Of a stretch of 64,000 bases of DNA, positions 18,968 to 27,713 are shown piece after piece. The position numbers were made by a program, and so were the translations under genes. The DNA comes from Candidatus Methylacidiphilum fumarolicum (lineage in GTDB: Bacteria; Verrucomicrobiota; Verrucomicrobiia; Methylacidiphilales; Methylacidiphilaceae). The first letter of the stretch is position 1. Every line of letters starts with the position of its first letter. The notes beneath the pieces were generated by a model. That model was given only the letters and a program-made list of their open reading frames with translations, did no database searches and was not told the origin of the DNA. The stretch covers positions 1,674,001 to 1,738,000 of the forward strand of contig NZ_OX458932.1 in NCBI RefSeq assembly GCF_949774925.1, given 5' to 3'.

Positions 18968-19454
18968 TTGCTTATTTTTTTTAAAAACCTTAATAAAAAA
19001 GGAAAGGTTATTCTTTCTCTTTTTTTGGCTATTCGGCTGCACACCAACTGTCAAGGTAACCACTCCAGAACCTGTCAAGATTAATGTGAATATGGGTGTT
19101 GTCATTACTGAGAAAGAATCTCCTACTCGGATCCGACTTGATCCCATGATTGCCGATCGTAGAAGACTACGTTCTGGAGAGGTGCAAAGTCTAAAAAATG
19201 CCCGTGTCATCGGAGAAAACCGAGAGGGTTACTTGGAAATAATCAATCCTCCCAAAGAGGAAAACTACAGAAATTGGGCTAAAAAAGTAGTGGCTGAAGA
19301 AAATGAGGACAGAACACAACTCTACTTAACACAAGCTAAGATTCAGGCCAAACCATTAGAAGAAATTGAAAAAGAATATGCCAAAAAATGGCAAGAAATG
19401 AGTTTCCCTGGAGAGTATATTCAACAAGACAATGGAAAATGGATTCAGAAATGA
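18933..19454 (+). CDS. YnbE-YdbL fusion lipoprotein
   Basis: The N terminus is a signal peptide ending in lipobox LFGC. It is followed by TPTVKVTTPEPVKINVNMGV, the short YnbE lipoprotein signature. From about residue 65 the protein continues as a DUF1318/YdbL domain: RSGEVQSLKNARVIGENREG, YLEIINPP, VVAEENEDRTQLYLTQA and GEYIQQDNGKWIQK. In E. coli these are two genes, ynbE and ydbL, in the operon ydbH-ynbE-ydbL. Here they are one 173-residue protein directly after ydbH, in the same order. The fusion would tether YdbL to the outer membrane. It overlaps ydbH by 35 bases and shares ATGA with the next gene. Confidence 0.8.
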   Translation: MRVKKQFLSNINCLFFLKTLIKKERLFFLFFWLFGCTPTVKVTTPEPVKINVNMGVVITEKESPTRIRLDPMIADRRRLRSGEVQSLKNARVIGENREGYLEIINPPKEENYRNWAKKVVAEENEDRTQLYLTQAKIQAKPLEEIEKEYAKKWQEMSFPGEYIQQDNGKWIQK

Positions 19455-20137
19455 GACAAAAGAAAAACACGGTTTTTTTCTTTTTTCTCTTTAGCTTAAC
19501 AAGTTTATCGTTCAGCTTTGCTCAACAACCCTTTTTTTCTCAAGATGCTTCCTCCTCCGAATCTCCATATGACTATCCGCTGCCTTCCAATCCTCAACCG
19601 CAAACACCTTTAAACCCCATACAGTACCATTCCTCCTCTCCTCAGGAAAACCCGATAGGACAGAATCCTTCAAAGCCCCAAGTTTATGGACAACAGCCAG
19701 CTAAAAAAAGCTCCCCCTCCAACAGAGCAGACGTTGAGTTTAGCGAAGAGTTACCTGATCCAACCAACGGCTTAAAACCATTTTTGGATTCTTTAAACGA
19801 AGAGCAAAGAAAAACTATCGAAAAGAAATTTCGTCGAGATGCCATCCATGCTTTCGTTGGAAGAACGGACACCCTGGATAAAAGCTATCTCCTTTTTGCT
19901 GAAAAAACACCCAAAAATAATGAAACCTTAATCCTGGTTTTCATTTCTAAAAAAAATAAAATCCACTATCTTTTTAGCAGTTTTCAACCTTTTTCCATTC
20001 CCCCTCAAATACGGCTCAATCCGTATGATAGGCTTTCCTTATCCTTGTCCGTCATAAGGTTTGAAATGTCACAAACCACCCCTGAAATTTTTACTCAAAC
20101 GGCCGTTCAACAAAAAAAAGAGGCTAAAAAACACTAA
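19451..20137 (+). CDS. Secreted protein of unknown function, third gene of the ydbH-like operon
   Basis: Not recognised. The product has 228 residues: a signal peptide (FFFFLFSLTSLSFSFA, cleavage before QQPFF), a Pro/Ser/Gln-rich linker to about residue 95, and a compact C-terminal domain (about 110-225) containing RRDAIHAFVGRTDTLDKSYL and a beta-rich part. The start shares ATGA with the upstream stop, so it is translationally coupled to the YnbE-YdbL gene and may belong to the same envelope function. It converges on the next gene, overlapping its end by 4 bases. Confidence 0.75.
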   Translation: MRQKKNTVFFFFLFSLTSLSFSFAQQPFFSQDASSSESPYDYPLPSNPQPQTPLNPIQYHSSSPQENPIGQNPSKPQVYGQQPAKKSSPSNRADVEFSEELPDPTNGLKPFLDSLNEEQRKTIEKKFRRDAIHAFVGRTDTLDKSYLLFAEKTPKNNETLILVFISKKNKIHYLFSSFQPFSIPPQIRLNPYDRLSLSLSVIRFEMSQTTPEIFTQTAVQQKKEAKKH

Positions 20138-20601
20138 AATTCCTCTGTCACATCCCCACAAAGAAGCATCGCTGAACCATAGTAGGGGTTCTTGACCTCT
20201 TTATCCGGTTGAATCCAACTAGCTTGAGCCATTGGACAGGTAAGCACAAAATATTTGCCAGTTTTGATTTGTTTTGATCTTAATACACCAATTAACACAT
20301 CACTAATATCTTTAAATGCCAGTCTTGCCGAATCAAGATCTTTGGCTCCAATTAGAGTATCCACTTTACCTAAAAGTCCTTCAGGAAAAAGGGAAGGAGT
20401 ATTATTCTGAACGATGTTCTTCAGAGATTTTGCGGCTTCTGGTACTCCTTTCAAAGAATCGTCGGAAAGTGATTTCCCTATTTTGAAATATTCCTGTAAA
20501 GCTGAATCTAAAGCAGGTGGAACCCCTTGAGCAAATAACCGATAAGTAATTCCAAAACACAGGATAGATAGAAAAAGAGAAAGCGTAATGAATTTTTTCA
20601 T
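20134..20601 (-). CDS. DUF3347-type periplasmic copper-associated protein
   Basis: Secreted 155-residue protein. It has a signal peptide ending LFAQG, a four-helix-like region (ALQEYFKIGKSLSDDSLKGV, AKDLDSARLAFKDISDVLI), then FVLTCPMAQASWIQPDKEVKNPYYGSAMLLCGDV. That last part is the DUF3347 hallmark, with CPM as likely metal ligand. The family commonly accompanies CusB-type efflux and multicopper oxidases. It is the last gene of the copper operon, after a Met/His-rich protein and a multicopper oxidase. Confidence 0.85.
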   Translation of the reverse strand: MKKFITLSLFLSILCFGITYRLFAQGVPPALDSALQEYFKIGKSLSDDSLKGVPEAAKSLKNIVQNNTPSLFPEGLLGKVDTLIGAKDLDSARLAFKDISDVLIGVLRSKQIKTGKYFVLTCPMAQASWIQPDKEVKNPYYGSAMLLCGDVTEEF

Positions 20602-20654
20602 AAATTTATCATTAAATCAATAGCTCAAGCTATTGACTATTGGCTAATTAAAAC

Positions 20655-21053
20655 TCAGGGATTAGTAGATTCAAGTTCTTTTGCATATTTTTCGAGCACT
20701 TCTGCAACTGCCTTCATCAAATCAGCTTTCATTCTTAGCTTTCTTGCCGTTGCTTTCGGGTTTTTTGTTCCTTCAACTTCTTTAAGTAGTTGATCGAAGT
20801 CCTCAGAACTACCACAACAAGCCATTCCTCCTTTACCTCCCATCATACCATGGCCCATGCCTCCCATCATGCCATGATTCATTCCTCCCATTTTGTGCCC
20901 TTCATGTTCCTCTTCCGATTGTTGCTCCATCTCCATTTTCTTATGTTTTTCATGCTGATCATGTTGCGCATAAAGAGGAAAAAGAGACAACGCTCCAGCT
21001 AAAAGAAAAAAGAAAAAAAAGCCAAAACCCTTAGAAAAAATATTCCTAGGCAT
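20655..21053 (-). CDS. Met/His-rich periplasmic protein (probable copper binding)
   Basis: Small secreted protein (132 residues) with a signal peptide ending PLYAQ, followed by a dense run of His and Met: HDQHEKHKKMEMEQQ, then HKMGGMNHGMMGGMGHGMMG, and a CC pair in GGMACCGSS. The C-terminal third is a charged helix. The composition is what periplasmic Cu(I) chaperones or sponges show. ATG at 21053 has AAGGAGG ten bases upstream. It lies between a multicopper oxidase and a DUF3347 gene on one strand, so a role in copper storage or delivery to the oxidase is likely. Confidence 0.83.
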   Translation of the reverse strand: MPRNIFSKGFGFFFFFLLAGALSLFPLYAQHDQHEKHKKMEMEQQSEEEHEGHKMGGMNHGMMGGMGHGMMGGKGGMACCGSSEDFDQLLKEVEGTKNPKATARKLRMKADLMKAVAEVLEKYAKELESTNP

Positions 21054-21095
21054 AAACAATTTTCCTCCTTATAAAAATCAAAAGCAAACTGGTTG

Positions 21096-22751
21096 TTATT
21101 CCACAGAATACATGGTCATCATACCACTATGCAAATGTTCAAGAATATGGCAATGTAACATCCATTTACCTGGATTAGACATTTCTAAAAGGATATCGAC
21201 AACATCTCCAGCGCCTACCATAAAAGTGTCTTTCCAGACATGATTCGTTTCTTCTACATCGTTAACGGCAAGCACAAGAAACCTATTCCCATGAAAATGC
21301 ATTGGGTGTTGCATTGGATGGAGCGAATGAATGTCGTTAATAATCCGTATCTTGACATAATCCCCCTTTTTGTAATTCCAATCCATAATAGCCCCATTAG
21401 TTTTCATAGTGCCAAGATCGGTGATCTGCCATGTAATTTCTTTGGAAGTCGACATCTTGTTTTGCAAATACATATGATCTTCCCATTCAACCTTTGCCCC
21501 TGTTTTTGCAAGCATGGTAATAAGACCAGGGAAAGCTGCGGATTGCGTTGGCGTCGAGCTTCCTGGTTCTGAAAATCTCGAAGCCTCTTTTTTGGAAACC
21601 GCCACCGACAGTCGAATTGTCCTGTCTGGCCTGGCTGATTTATACTTAGCCACCAATGGCTCAATTTCCTGAATAACTTCTTTGTTTTCCCTCAGCTGTT
21701 GGAATTCTTTTTCATAGGAGACCGCTACGGGTTGTTCACCTACTCGAAACTTCGCTAGCTGGTAAGTGCGTGGGCCAACAAGAGGATCCACTGCATGATG
21801 GGTTAGGATGAATTCGCCCGTCGAAGGAAAGAATACCTCTACAATTTGTCTTTCTGAAGGAGCAATAACAACAGCATCAACAAATTGTTCCCTTTCGACT
21901 CTCCCGTTATCTCCTCCCACCAGTTTGATCTTTAATCCAGGAATAAATACCCGGAAAGGCCTCACACTGGAGGTGTTTGTTAGGTAGAAACGGATTACCT
22001 CCCCTTTTTGTACATCAAAAGTAGGTTGAACCTGTCCATTAATGAGAAAGGTATTCCCATAGCGACCCATAAAAACAAAATTGGAATAATCCTGAAAATA
22101 TTCCGGTAGTTTGCCCTCTTTAATTAGAATATCAGTTAATATCAGCGGCATTTCTCTATTAACTGGCCCCCAATAGGTTGGATCTTTAGGAATGACAATA
22201 TAATTGCCATACAATCCAAGCTCTTGAGCATAATCGTCTCTATAATGGGGATGGTACCAATATACCCCCGGATCATCGAATTTAAGCTTATAGGTAAAAC
22301 TTTTGCCATTGGGTACAACCGGTTGGGTTATATCTGGAACTCCGTCATAGCGGTTATCCACCCGCACACCATGATGATGAATAGTAGAGGGCAGACCCGT
22401 TAGATTTTTAAACTCCAGGGTAATCTCATCCCCTTGATTAACATAGATAAAAGGTCCAGGAACCGACCCATTGTAACCAAGCATCTTAATTTCTGCATTG
22501 CCTATTTTAGCCCGAAGTTTTTGGGCAGTTATCGAATAAGTATCCCCATTTTTTAGATGCACATACTGCGTTTCCTTCACCAGTGGATATTGATCCGGAT
22601 CAACGGAAAAATCATATTTTGGCTTAGCTCCTTTAAACCAAAAAAATACCCCCCCTCCAATCAGAACAACTAAAATCAAGACTACAAAATAAGACAACTT
22701 GGTTTTCCCTTTGGTTGTCTGTAAATCTATAAACTTAAAAAATCCATTCAT
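21096..22751 (-). CDS. Multicopper oxidase
   Basis: Laccase/CopA-like oxidase of 551 residues, probably oxidising Cu(I) in the periplasm. One N-terminal membrane anchor (about 20-40) replaces a cleaved signal. All four copper motifs are visible: IHHHGVRVD, GVYWYHPHYRDD, LHPMQHPMHFHGNRF and MLHCHILEHLHSGMM, giving the type 1, 2 and 3 ligands, with Met as a plausible axial ligand of type 1 copper. It is flanked by a PmoD-like gene upstream and by the Met/His-rich and DUF3347 genes downstream, all on the same strand. Confidence 0.93.
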   Translation of the reverse strand: MNGFFKFIDLQTTKGKTKLSYFVVLILVVLIGGGVFFWFKGAKPKYDFSVDPDQYPLVKETQYVHLKNGDTYSITAQKLRAKIGNAEIKMLGYNGSVPGPFIYVNQGDEITLEFKNLTGLPSTIHHHGVRVDNRYDGVPDITQPVVPNGKSFTYKLKFDDPGVYWYHPHYRDDYAQELGLYGNYIVIPKDPTYWGPVNREMPLILTDILIKEGKLPEYFQDYSNFVFMGRYGNTFLINGQVQPTFDVQKGEVIRFYLTNTSSVRPFRVFIPGLKIKLVGGDNGRVEREQFVDAVVIAPSERQIVEVFFPSTGEFILTHHAVDPLVGPRTYQLAKFRVGEQPVAVSYEKEFQQLRENKEVIQEIEPLVAKYKSARPDRTIRLSVAVSKKEASRFSEPGSSTPTQSAAFPGLITMLAKTGAKVEWEDHMYLQNKMSTSKEITWQITDLGTMKTNGAIMDWNYKKGDYVKIRIINDIHSLHPMQHPMHFHGNRFLVLAVNDVEETNHVWKDTFMVGAGDVVDILLEMSNPGKWMLHCHILEHLHSGMMTMYSVE

Positions 22752-22809
22752 ATTTTACTCGATTATTAACACATGATATAACATATATTGCCATTAAAAT
22801 CCTCTTTCT

Positions 22810-23505
22810 TCAAGCTTTACTTGAAGCAATAGAGGAAGCGGCTTCTCTCCTCCTTTTAGAGACAAAGAAGAAGATAAAAGCTCCCACAACAACAATCCCA
22901 AGGACAATACTCCCCATAACTATAGGACTGGTCAAAAAGCTAGTAAGCCCTACATTAATCGGAAACTTAAAGACAATTGGATTGGAGCCATCTCCTTTCA
23001 CTAGGGTAATATGTGTCATATATTTCCCCGTTTTCTCAAAAGTAACATCAATGGAGGCAACTCCAGAAGAATAGAGCTTTGGAGGGACTTCTAATATCGG
23101 TTTACCCGTCGATTCGTCCACAACTTTAACCTCTAAGGGAATGGTTCTCAAATCAGGAGTAATCAAATCAAATACCATGGTCATTTTTCCAGTATTAGGA
23201 ATATTTTGACAATAAGTCTTAAATTGGCCCATCCTCCCATAAACATAGACATCTAGATGAATCGCATATCCGCCCTGAGAAAGAATCCCGCACTCCATTC
23301 CTCCATTATCGCTGCCTCCATGACCAAAGCATAAAAGGGGAAAGCTAAGAAATGCAAAAATAAAAGCGATATTTTTCTTTACATTTTTCGATACCCAACT
23401 CCCAAAACCTGTTCTCTTTTTCTTTATTAAACAAACATCATTGCAATCGGTAGATTCCTTTTGTCTGCACAACCTTTTTAGTGCTAAAGGCAATGTAAAA
23501 ATCAT
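22810..23505 (-). CDS. PmoD-like single-pass copper-site protein
   Basis: Predicted periplasmic domain with one C-terminal membrane helix (about residues 193-215) and a basic cytoplasmic tail (KRRREAA). After a hydrophobic signal (AFIFAFLSFPLLCFG) the mature protein would begin HGGSDNGGMECG. The centre, GGYAIHLDVYVY ... YCQNIPNTGKMTMVFDL, matches the protein encoded at 53213-53905 beside an orphan pmoC. Both may be PmoD-like, inferred from shape (cupredoxin-sized domain plus helix) and pMMO/copper context. The start at 23505 has AAAGGAG. It heads the copper operon. Confidence 0.72.
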   Translation of the reverse strand: MIFTLPLALKRLCRQKESTDCNDVCLIKKKRTGFGSWVSKNVKKNIAFIFAFLSFPLLCFGHGGSDNGGMECGILSQGGYAIHLDVYVYGRMGQFKTYCQNIPNTGKMTMVFDLITPDLRTIPLEVKVVDESTGKPILEVPPKLYSSGVASIDVTFEKTGKYMTHITLVKGDGSNPIVFKFPINVGLTSFLTSPIVMGSIVLGIVVVGAFIFFFVSKRRREAASSIASSKA

Positions 23506-23698
23506 TTATTTCTCCTTTCAAACTTCAATTAATTTGAAAATACTGATTGAAAATTGTTAACTACCCACTATGTAATAAACCTAAAATAGAAAGAAAAAAC
23601 AATTGCAAAATTTCTTTAGCAAAGAAAAAGCCATAATTAAAAGTCAGATTTTATCTCTAGGGAAAAGAATTACTCTATCTACGACTATTCCTGTGGTC

Positions 23699-23999
23699 CT
23701 GTTCCTAAAAACACACTCAGGACATGCTTACGCCTAACCCAAGTTCGTTCTTCTCGCCTTGGTCTTGTGTCAGGATACCCCAGGTTTACCAAGAACGTTT
23801 CGTGCTCCGGAGGAGCAGGCTAGAATTAGCATGTCATCTTAACAATCAAAGAGGAAACCTCCCCTTTCCACCACCTTTCACTACTGCCTATTGACGCTCC
23901 GACCAATCAGAGCTCCAAACCCCTTCGGCGAACAGTGGAGTGTGCCATGCCTATTCCTAACTAGATTGGCATCGCACTATCGTTAACTATTTATTACTC
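23699..23999. repeat. 300-bp dispersed repeat, copy 2 (MITE-like)
   Basis: It fills most of the 503-base gap between the copper operon and the YSC84 gene. It is a full-length match to copy 1, starting CTGTTCCTAAAAACA and ending near TTAACTATTTATTACTC, with the same internal junction (ACCTCCCC then TTTCC). The subterminal palindrome has decayed arms but the identical loop TGCTTACGCC. It is non-coding. The remaining gap bases show nothing I can name. Confidence 0.8.
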
Positions 24000-24008
24000 C
24001 TTTTATGG

Positions 24009-24851
24009 TTATTTTTCTGGTTCTTCTTCTGTTTCATAGGGAGCCTGCAAAGCATCAATAAGAATTTTGGCTCCAGGAGGTGGCTTAATGGCTCCGGAAA
24101 GAATTTCCGAAGGACTGACATCCCTGTGATAATATTCTCTATTGGTATCAGGAGCCTCCACAATTGCTGTTCCTTCTATGGATATGCCTCCAAAGATTCC
24201 TTGACTCTGGCTGTAAGTATAGATAGCAGCCATTGGCATCACTCCAGCTTCAGCCGTTCTTCCAACGGGACCCGCCGTTGCACTGATACTACCTCCAACA
24301 TTAAAATTTCCCCCTTTTGCAAAAGCTTCGACAGCTTCTGGGGTATTCAGGACAAGAATAAATTCTGTTGCATTGACTCCTATCTGGAAACCAAAGCCAA
24401 TCCCTCCCACAGTAATCGCTGAGGGACCAGACCAACCCTTTGGAGTCTTTGCAACTACTAAGCCTGTGCCTCCCCTACCACTAAAAATAAAACCTGCTTT
24501 AATGACTGTTAAAATTGCAAAACCCTTAGCATCTTGAAAAACAGATCGAGGAATCGATTTTTCAGGCATGCTTTTAAACCGCCGAATGATGGAAGCTGCC
24601 TGATTAACTGTTTTTTGCAAATCCCAAGCAAGAGAGGACTGCAAAAGGCATAAAAAACAAATGATAAAGACAAATTCATTTTTATATTTACTCTGATAAG
24701 AAGTTCGAAAGGGAACTTTCTCAGCAGCATTCGCACCAAACTGTCGCCTTTTTCCCAAGCAAAGTAATTTTGCTATGGGGCCTTCAAAAGCAAAATGTTG
24801 AAAAGGAGTCAAAGAGATCTGGCAATACTTAAAAAAATGGGTCATCATCAT
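24009..24851 (-). CDS. YSC84/SYLF-domain lipid-binding protein
   Basis: The SYLF domain binds phosphoinositides or other lipids. The core includes FQDAKGFAILTVIKAGFIFS, GGTGLVVAKTPKGWSGPSAI, GGIGFGFQIGVNATEFILVL and GGISIEGTAIVEAPDTNREYY, all characteristic. A hydrophobic signal ending SSLA/W precedes it at about residues 58-75. The stretch before that (MMMTHFFKYC...) looks unconserved, so the true start is probably later than 24851, but no ATG with a good binding site is in frame. The bacterial role is unknown, probably in the envelope. Confidence 0.85.
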   Translation of the reverse strand: MMMTHFFKYCQISLTPFQHFAFEGPIAKLLCLGKRRQFGANAAEKVPFRTSYQSKYKNEFVFIICFLCLLQSSLAWDLQKTVNQAASIIRRFKSMPEKSIPRSVFQDAKGFAILTVIKAGFIFSGRGGTGLVVAKTPKGWSGPSAITVGGIGFGFQIGVNATEFILVLNTPEAVEAFAKGGNFNVGGSISATAGPVGRTAEAGVMPMAAIYTYSQSQGIFGGISIEGTAIVEAPDTNREYYHRDVSPSEILSGAIKPPPGAKILIDALQAPYETEEEPEK

Positions 24852-24883
24852 CGGCTATAGCCGCCTAAAAGCTTGCAAAGCTT

Positions 24884-26734
24884 CTACGAAGCGACTCCTT
24901 CCAATGTAGTGGCAATTCCTTGATGGAGAGCCATCGATCTAAAAAGACCTTCCTGAGCTAGCAACTCCCCGAAATTCCCTCTCTGTACAATTTCACCTTT
25001 GTCGAGCACAAGAATCTCATCACAATCTGCTAACGTTGAGAGTCTGTGGGCAATAATGAGCACTGTCCGGCCTTTTTCTAACTGATAGATCGCCTGCTGT
25101 ACAACCGATTCACTATGGGAATCAAGACTGGAGGTCGCTTCGTCCAGAATGAGAATTGGACTATTTCGAATAAAGGCTCTAGCTATGGAAAGCCTCTGTC
25201 GTTGCCCCCCAGAAAGTTTCACCCCTCTTTCTCCTATAATCGTGTCATAACCCTGGGGTAGCTTTTCTATGAATTCATGTGCTCCAGCTAGCTTGGCAGC
25301 CTGCTCAATCTCCTCTCGGCTAGCTCCCGATTTCCCAACAGCAATATTTTCAGCAATCGATCGGTTAAAAATGACAACATCTTGACTCACCAACGAGAAC
25401 ATATTTCTAAGATCTTCAATTTTAAGATCCCTTAAATCTTCTCCATCTATCAAAATAGAACCCGAAACAGGATCATAAAACCTAAAAAGAAGACTAGTCA
25501 ATGTCGTTTTGCCCGCACCGCTTCTGCCAGCAATTCCCATTTTTTTCCCTTTGGGAATGATAAAGGAAAGATTTTTAAGTACGGTTTCATGTCCATAATT
25601 GAAGGTCACATTCTGAAACTCTATCTGCTTTTTAAATGCTTTAATGGCTTTGGCATCCGGTTTTTCCTGGACAGTAGAAGGAGTATCTAACAGATCCGTT
25701 AGCCTTTTTGCACTGTATGCTCCTTCTTGGATCTTCACATTTGAATCAGCTAGTCTCTTTATCGGAGCAAAAAACAGGATAGCTCCATTAGCAATAGCAG
25801 CCATGTTCGCTATGCTAATGTTTTGCCAAATAACACATAAAATCAGCAGAGACAATGCAAAGCTAGCCACAACATCGATCATTGGACTAACCATGGTGCC
25901 TGCAATGGACATCTTGGCTGCATGTTTGGCTAATTCATTTGCCTGGTGTCTAAAAGTTTCAACATTTTTCTTTTCTAAACAAAAAGCCTTAATTACCTGA
26001 ATCCCTGATAAGGATTCGAACAATAGATTACTCTGGGCAACTGAATAAGAGATGATTCCCATGGAGGCTTCTCTGGCCTTTTTGGCTAAGGTAACGGCAG
26101 GGACAATACAGCCTGGCACCAAAAGTATGGCAACTATGGTTAGCCGCCAATCGATCAGCGCACAGGAAAAAAGGATAGCTATGATGGTTATGGGATCTTT
26201 AGCAACATCGGTAAAAAGAACACTGACTGAGTCATAAAAGGCTTTCGTATCATTGAGTATTCGAATCGCTAGATCCCCTGTAGTAGATTTATGAAAAAAA
26301 TCCATCGATAGAGAATGCAACTTGGATAGAATGGCTGATTGCAAATCAGCAACGATTTTGGCTGCCGCCAAAGTCATGAAATAAGAATTAAGCAGTCTTA
26401 ACAATCCCCTAAAGATGGCTATCAAGGGTAAGATCAGAATGCCACCACAGATTCTTTTCCAGTCAAGTGGCTCGTTAGCTTTCGGAAGCCATCTACCTAA
26501 CTGTTCCATAACCTTTTGATAAAAATGCTTTTTGGGAATCTTCTCTGTTGCACTGATGACTTGTTGATGACTAGGTGGAGCCGAAAAATTATCAATGGCT
26601 GCTTTTAGAATAAAAAGATAGGCTCCGTTAAAAGCCCCAAAAAGAAAGCCGGAAATCAAACCTGCAAGGATCAAGGGCATCCGCCTTTTTAAAAAAGGCA
26701 TGGAGAAAATGATAATTTTTTTAAGTTCTTGCAT
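24884..26734 (-). CDS. MsbA-like ABC lipid transporter
   Basis: Fused membrane-ATPase ABC exporter of 616 residues. Six helices lie in the first 330 residues, with an unusual insertion after helix 1 (KIPKKHFYQKVMEQLGRWLP). The nucleotide-binding domain has Walker A GRSGAGKTTL, signature LSGGQRQRLSIARAF, Walker B PILILDEATSSLDS, and H-loop IAHRLS. The length and helix pattern fit MsbA, which flips lipid A core across the inner membrane. The neighbours (YSC84, hydrolase) do not fix the substrate. Confidence 0.88.
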   Translation of the reverse strand: MQELKKIIIFSMPFLKRRMPLILAGLISGFLFGAFNGAYLFILKAAIDNFSAPPSHQQVISATEKIPKKHFYQKVMEQLGRWLPKANEPLDWKRICGGILILPLIAIFRGLLRLLNSYFMTLAAAKIVADLQSAILSKLHSLSMDFFHKSTTGDLAIRILNDTKAFYDSVSVLFTDVAKDPITIIAILFSCALIDWRLTIVAILLVPGCIVPAVTLAKKAREASMGIISYSVAQSNLLFESLSGIQVIKAFCLEKKNVETFRHQANELAKHAAKMSIAGTMVSPMIDVVASFALSLLILCVIWQNISIANMAAIANGAILFFAPIKRLADSNVKIQEGAYSAKRLTDLLDTPSTVQEKPDAKAIKAFKKQIEFQNVTFNYGHETVLKNLSFIIPKGKKMGIAGRSGAGKTTLTSLLFRFYDPVSGSILIDGEDLRDLKIEDLRNMFSLVSQDVVIFNRSIAENIAVGKSGASREEIEQAAKLAGAHEFIEKLPQGYDTIIGERGVKLSGGQRQRLSIARAFIRNSPILILDEATSSLDSHSESVVQQAIYQLEKGRTVLIIAHRLSTLADCDEILVLDKGEIVQRGNFGELLAQEGLFRSMALHQGIATTLEGVAS

Positions 26735-26897
26735 GAGTCTTTTGATGTTTTTTAATCCAACAACGGCAGGAATTCAAAAAACCTTCTCCATTCCTTTTCT
26801 GTATACGATGCGACTATAAGCTATAAACAATAGAGAACTTTTATACAACCACAAAGTGCTATGAGATACAACAGCCAAAATTTTTAAATACTATTCC

Positions 26898-27680
26898 CTA
26901 TTTTCTTTCTTTAAGAAAAGGAATCAACACTTCTAGAAATTCTTTTGGCTTTTCAAAATGTACCCAATGACCCGCATCCCTTATTTTTACAAGAGTAGCC
27001 TTGGGAAAATAGAAGGAGAGTTGGTGGATGGAAGATGCTTCAAGATAATTCGATCTTTCTCCAGCAATGAAAAGAGTCCTGCCAGGAAAACAAGCGTGGA
27101 GAGCAGGGAATGCATTGAGTTTTTCAATCGATGCTCTAATCCCCTCTAGGTTTATTCTCCAGACGTACCGTTCCGATTGATATATAAGATTTGTCAAAAG
27201 GAATTGTACTAAGGTTTTATTGTTGATCGTTTTTAACAAAAGCACTTCAGCTTCTTTTCTTTTTTTTAAATCTGCGAGTGGCAAACTTCTCATGGCTTCC
27301 AGCATTTTAAAGTGCTCCTCCACGGCTTCTTTCCCATAATCTACTGGTGCTATGTCCACTACAACAAGACTGCTGACCCATTGTGGAAAAGATAAAGCAA
27401 AAACCATAGCCAGCTTTCCTCCCAACGAATGACCAATGAGATGAACAGGAAAAAGCTCCATTGGTTCAGCCGTTTGACGAATATCCTCTGCCATTAGGAA
27501 ATAATCCATGAAAGAAGAACTTGGGGAATGACCATGGTTCCTTAAGTCAAAAGAAAAGACTTGATAAAATTTGCTTAATGATTGAGCGATGGAAGCCCAA
27601 TTTAAACTGTTCCCATATAAGCCGTGGAATAAAAATACGTTGGGGCCACCCAAACCTACTTGTCTATAAAATAGCTTCAT
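26898..27680 (-). CDS. Alpha/beta hydrolase (YbfF-like esterase)
   Basis: Serine hydrolase of 260 residues. Visible are the oxyanion strand FLFHGLYGNSLNWA, FDLRNHGHS, the nucleophile elbow LIGHSLGGKLAM (Ser), and the catalytic histidine in RDAGHWVHFEKP, with the acid probably in the GERSNYLE region. The order and DLRNHGHS motif match the YbfF/BioH-like esterase group. The natural ester is unknown. It is 33 bases upstream of no obvious partner and downstream of a secreted protein gene on the same strand. Confidence 0.9.
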   Translation of the reverse strand: MKLFYRQVGLGGPNVFLFHGLYGNSLNWASIAQSLSKFYQVFSFDLRNHGHSPSSSFMDYFLMAEDIRQTAEPMELFPVHLIGHSLGGKLAMVFALSFPQWVSSLVVVDIAPVDYGKEAVEEHFKMLEAMRSLPLADLKKRKEAEVLLLKTINNKTLVQFLLTNLIYQSERYVWRINLEGIRASIEKLNAFPALHACFPGRTLFIAGERSNYLEASSIHQLSFYFPKATLVKIRDAGHWVHFEKPKEFLEVLIPFLKERK

Positions 27681-27713
27681 CTTCTACAATGCCTTGGTAA
27701 TAAGAGGGCCGAT

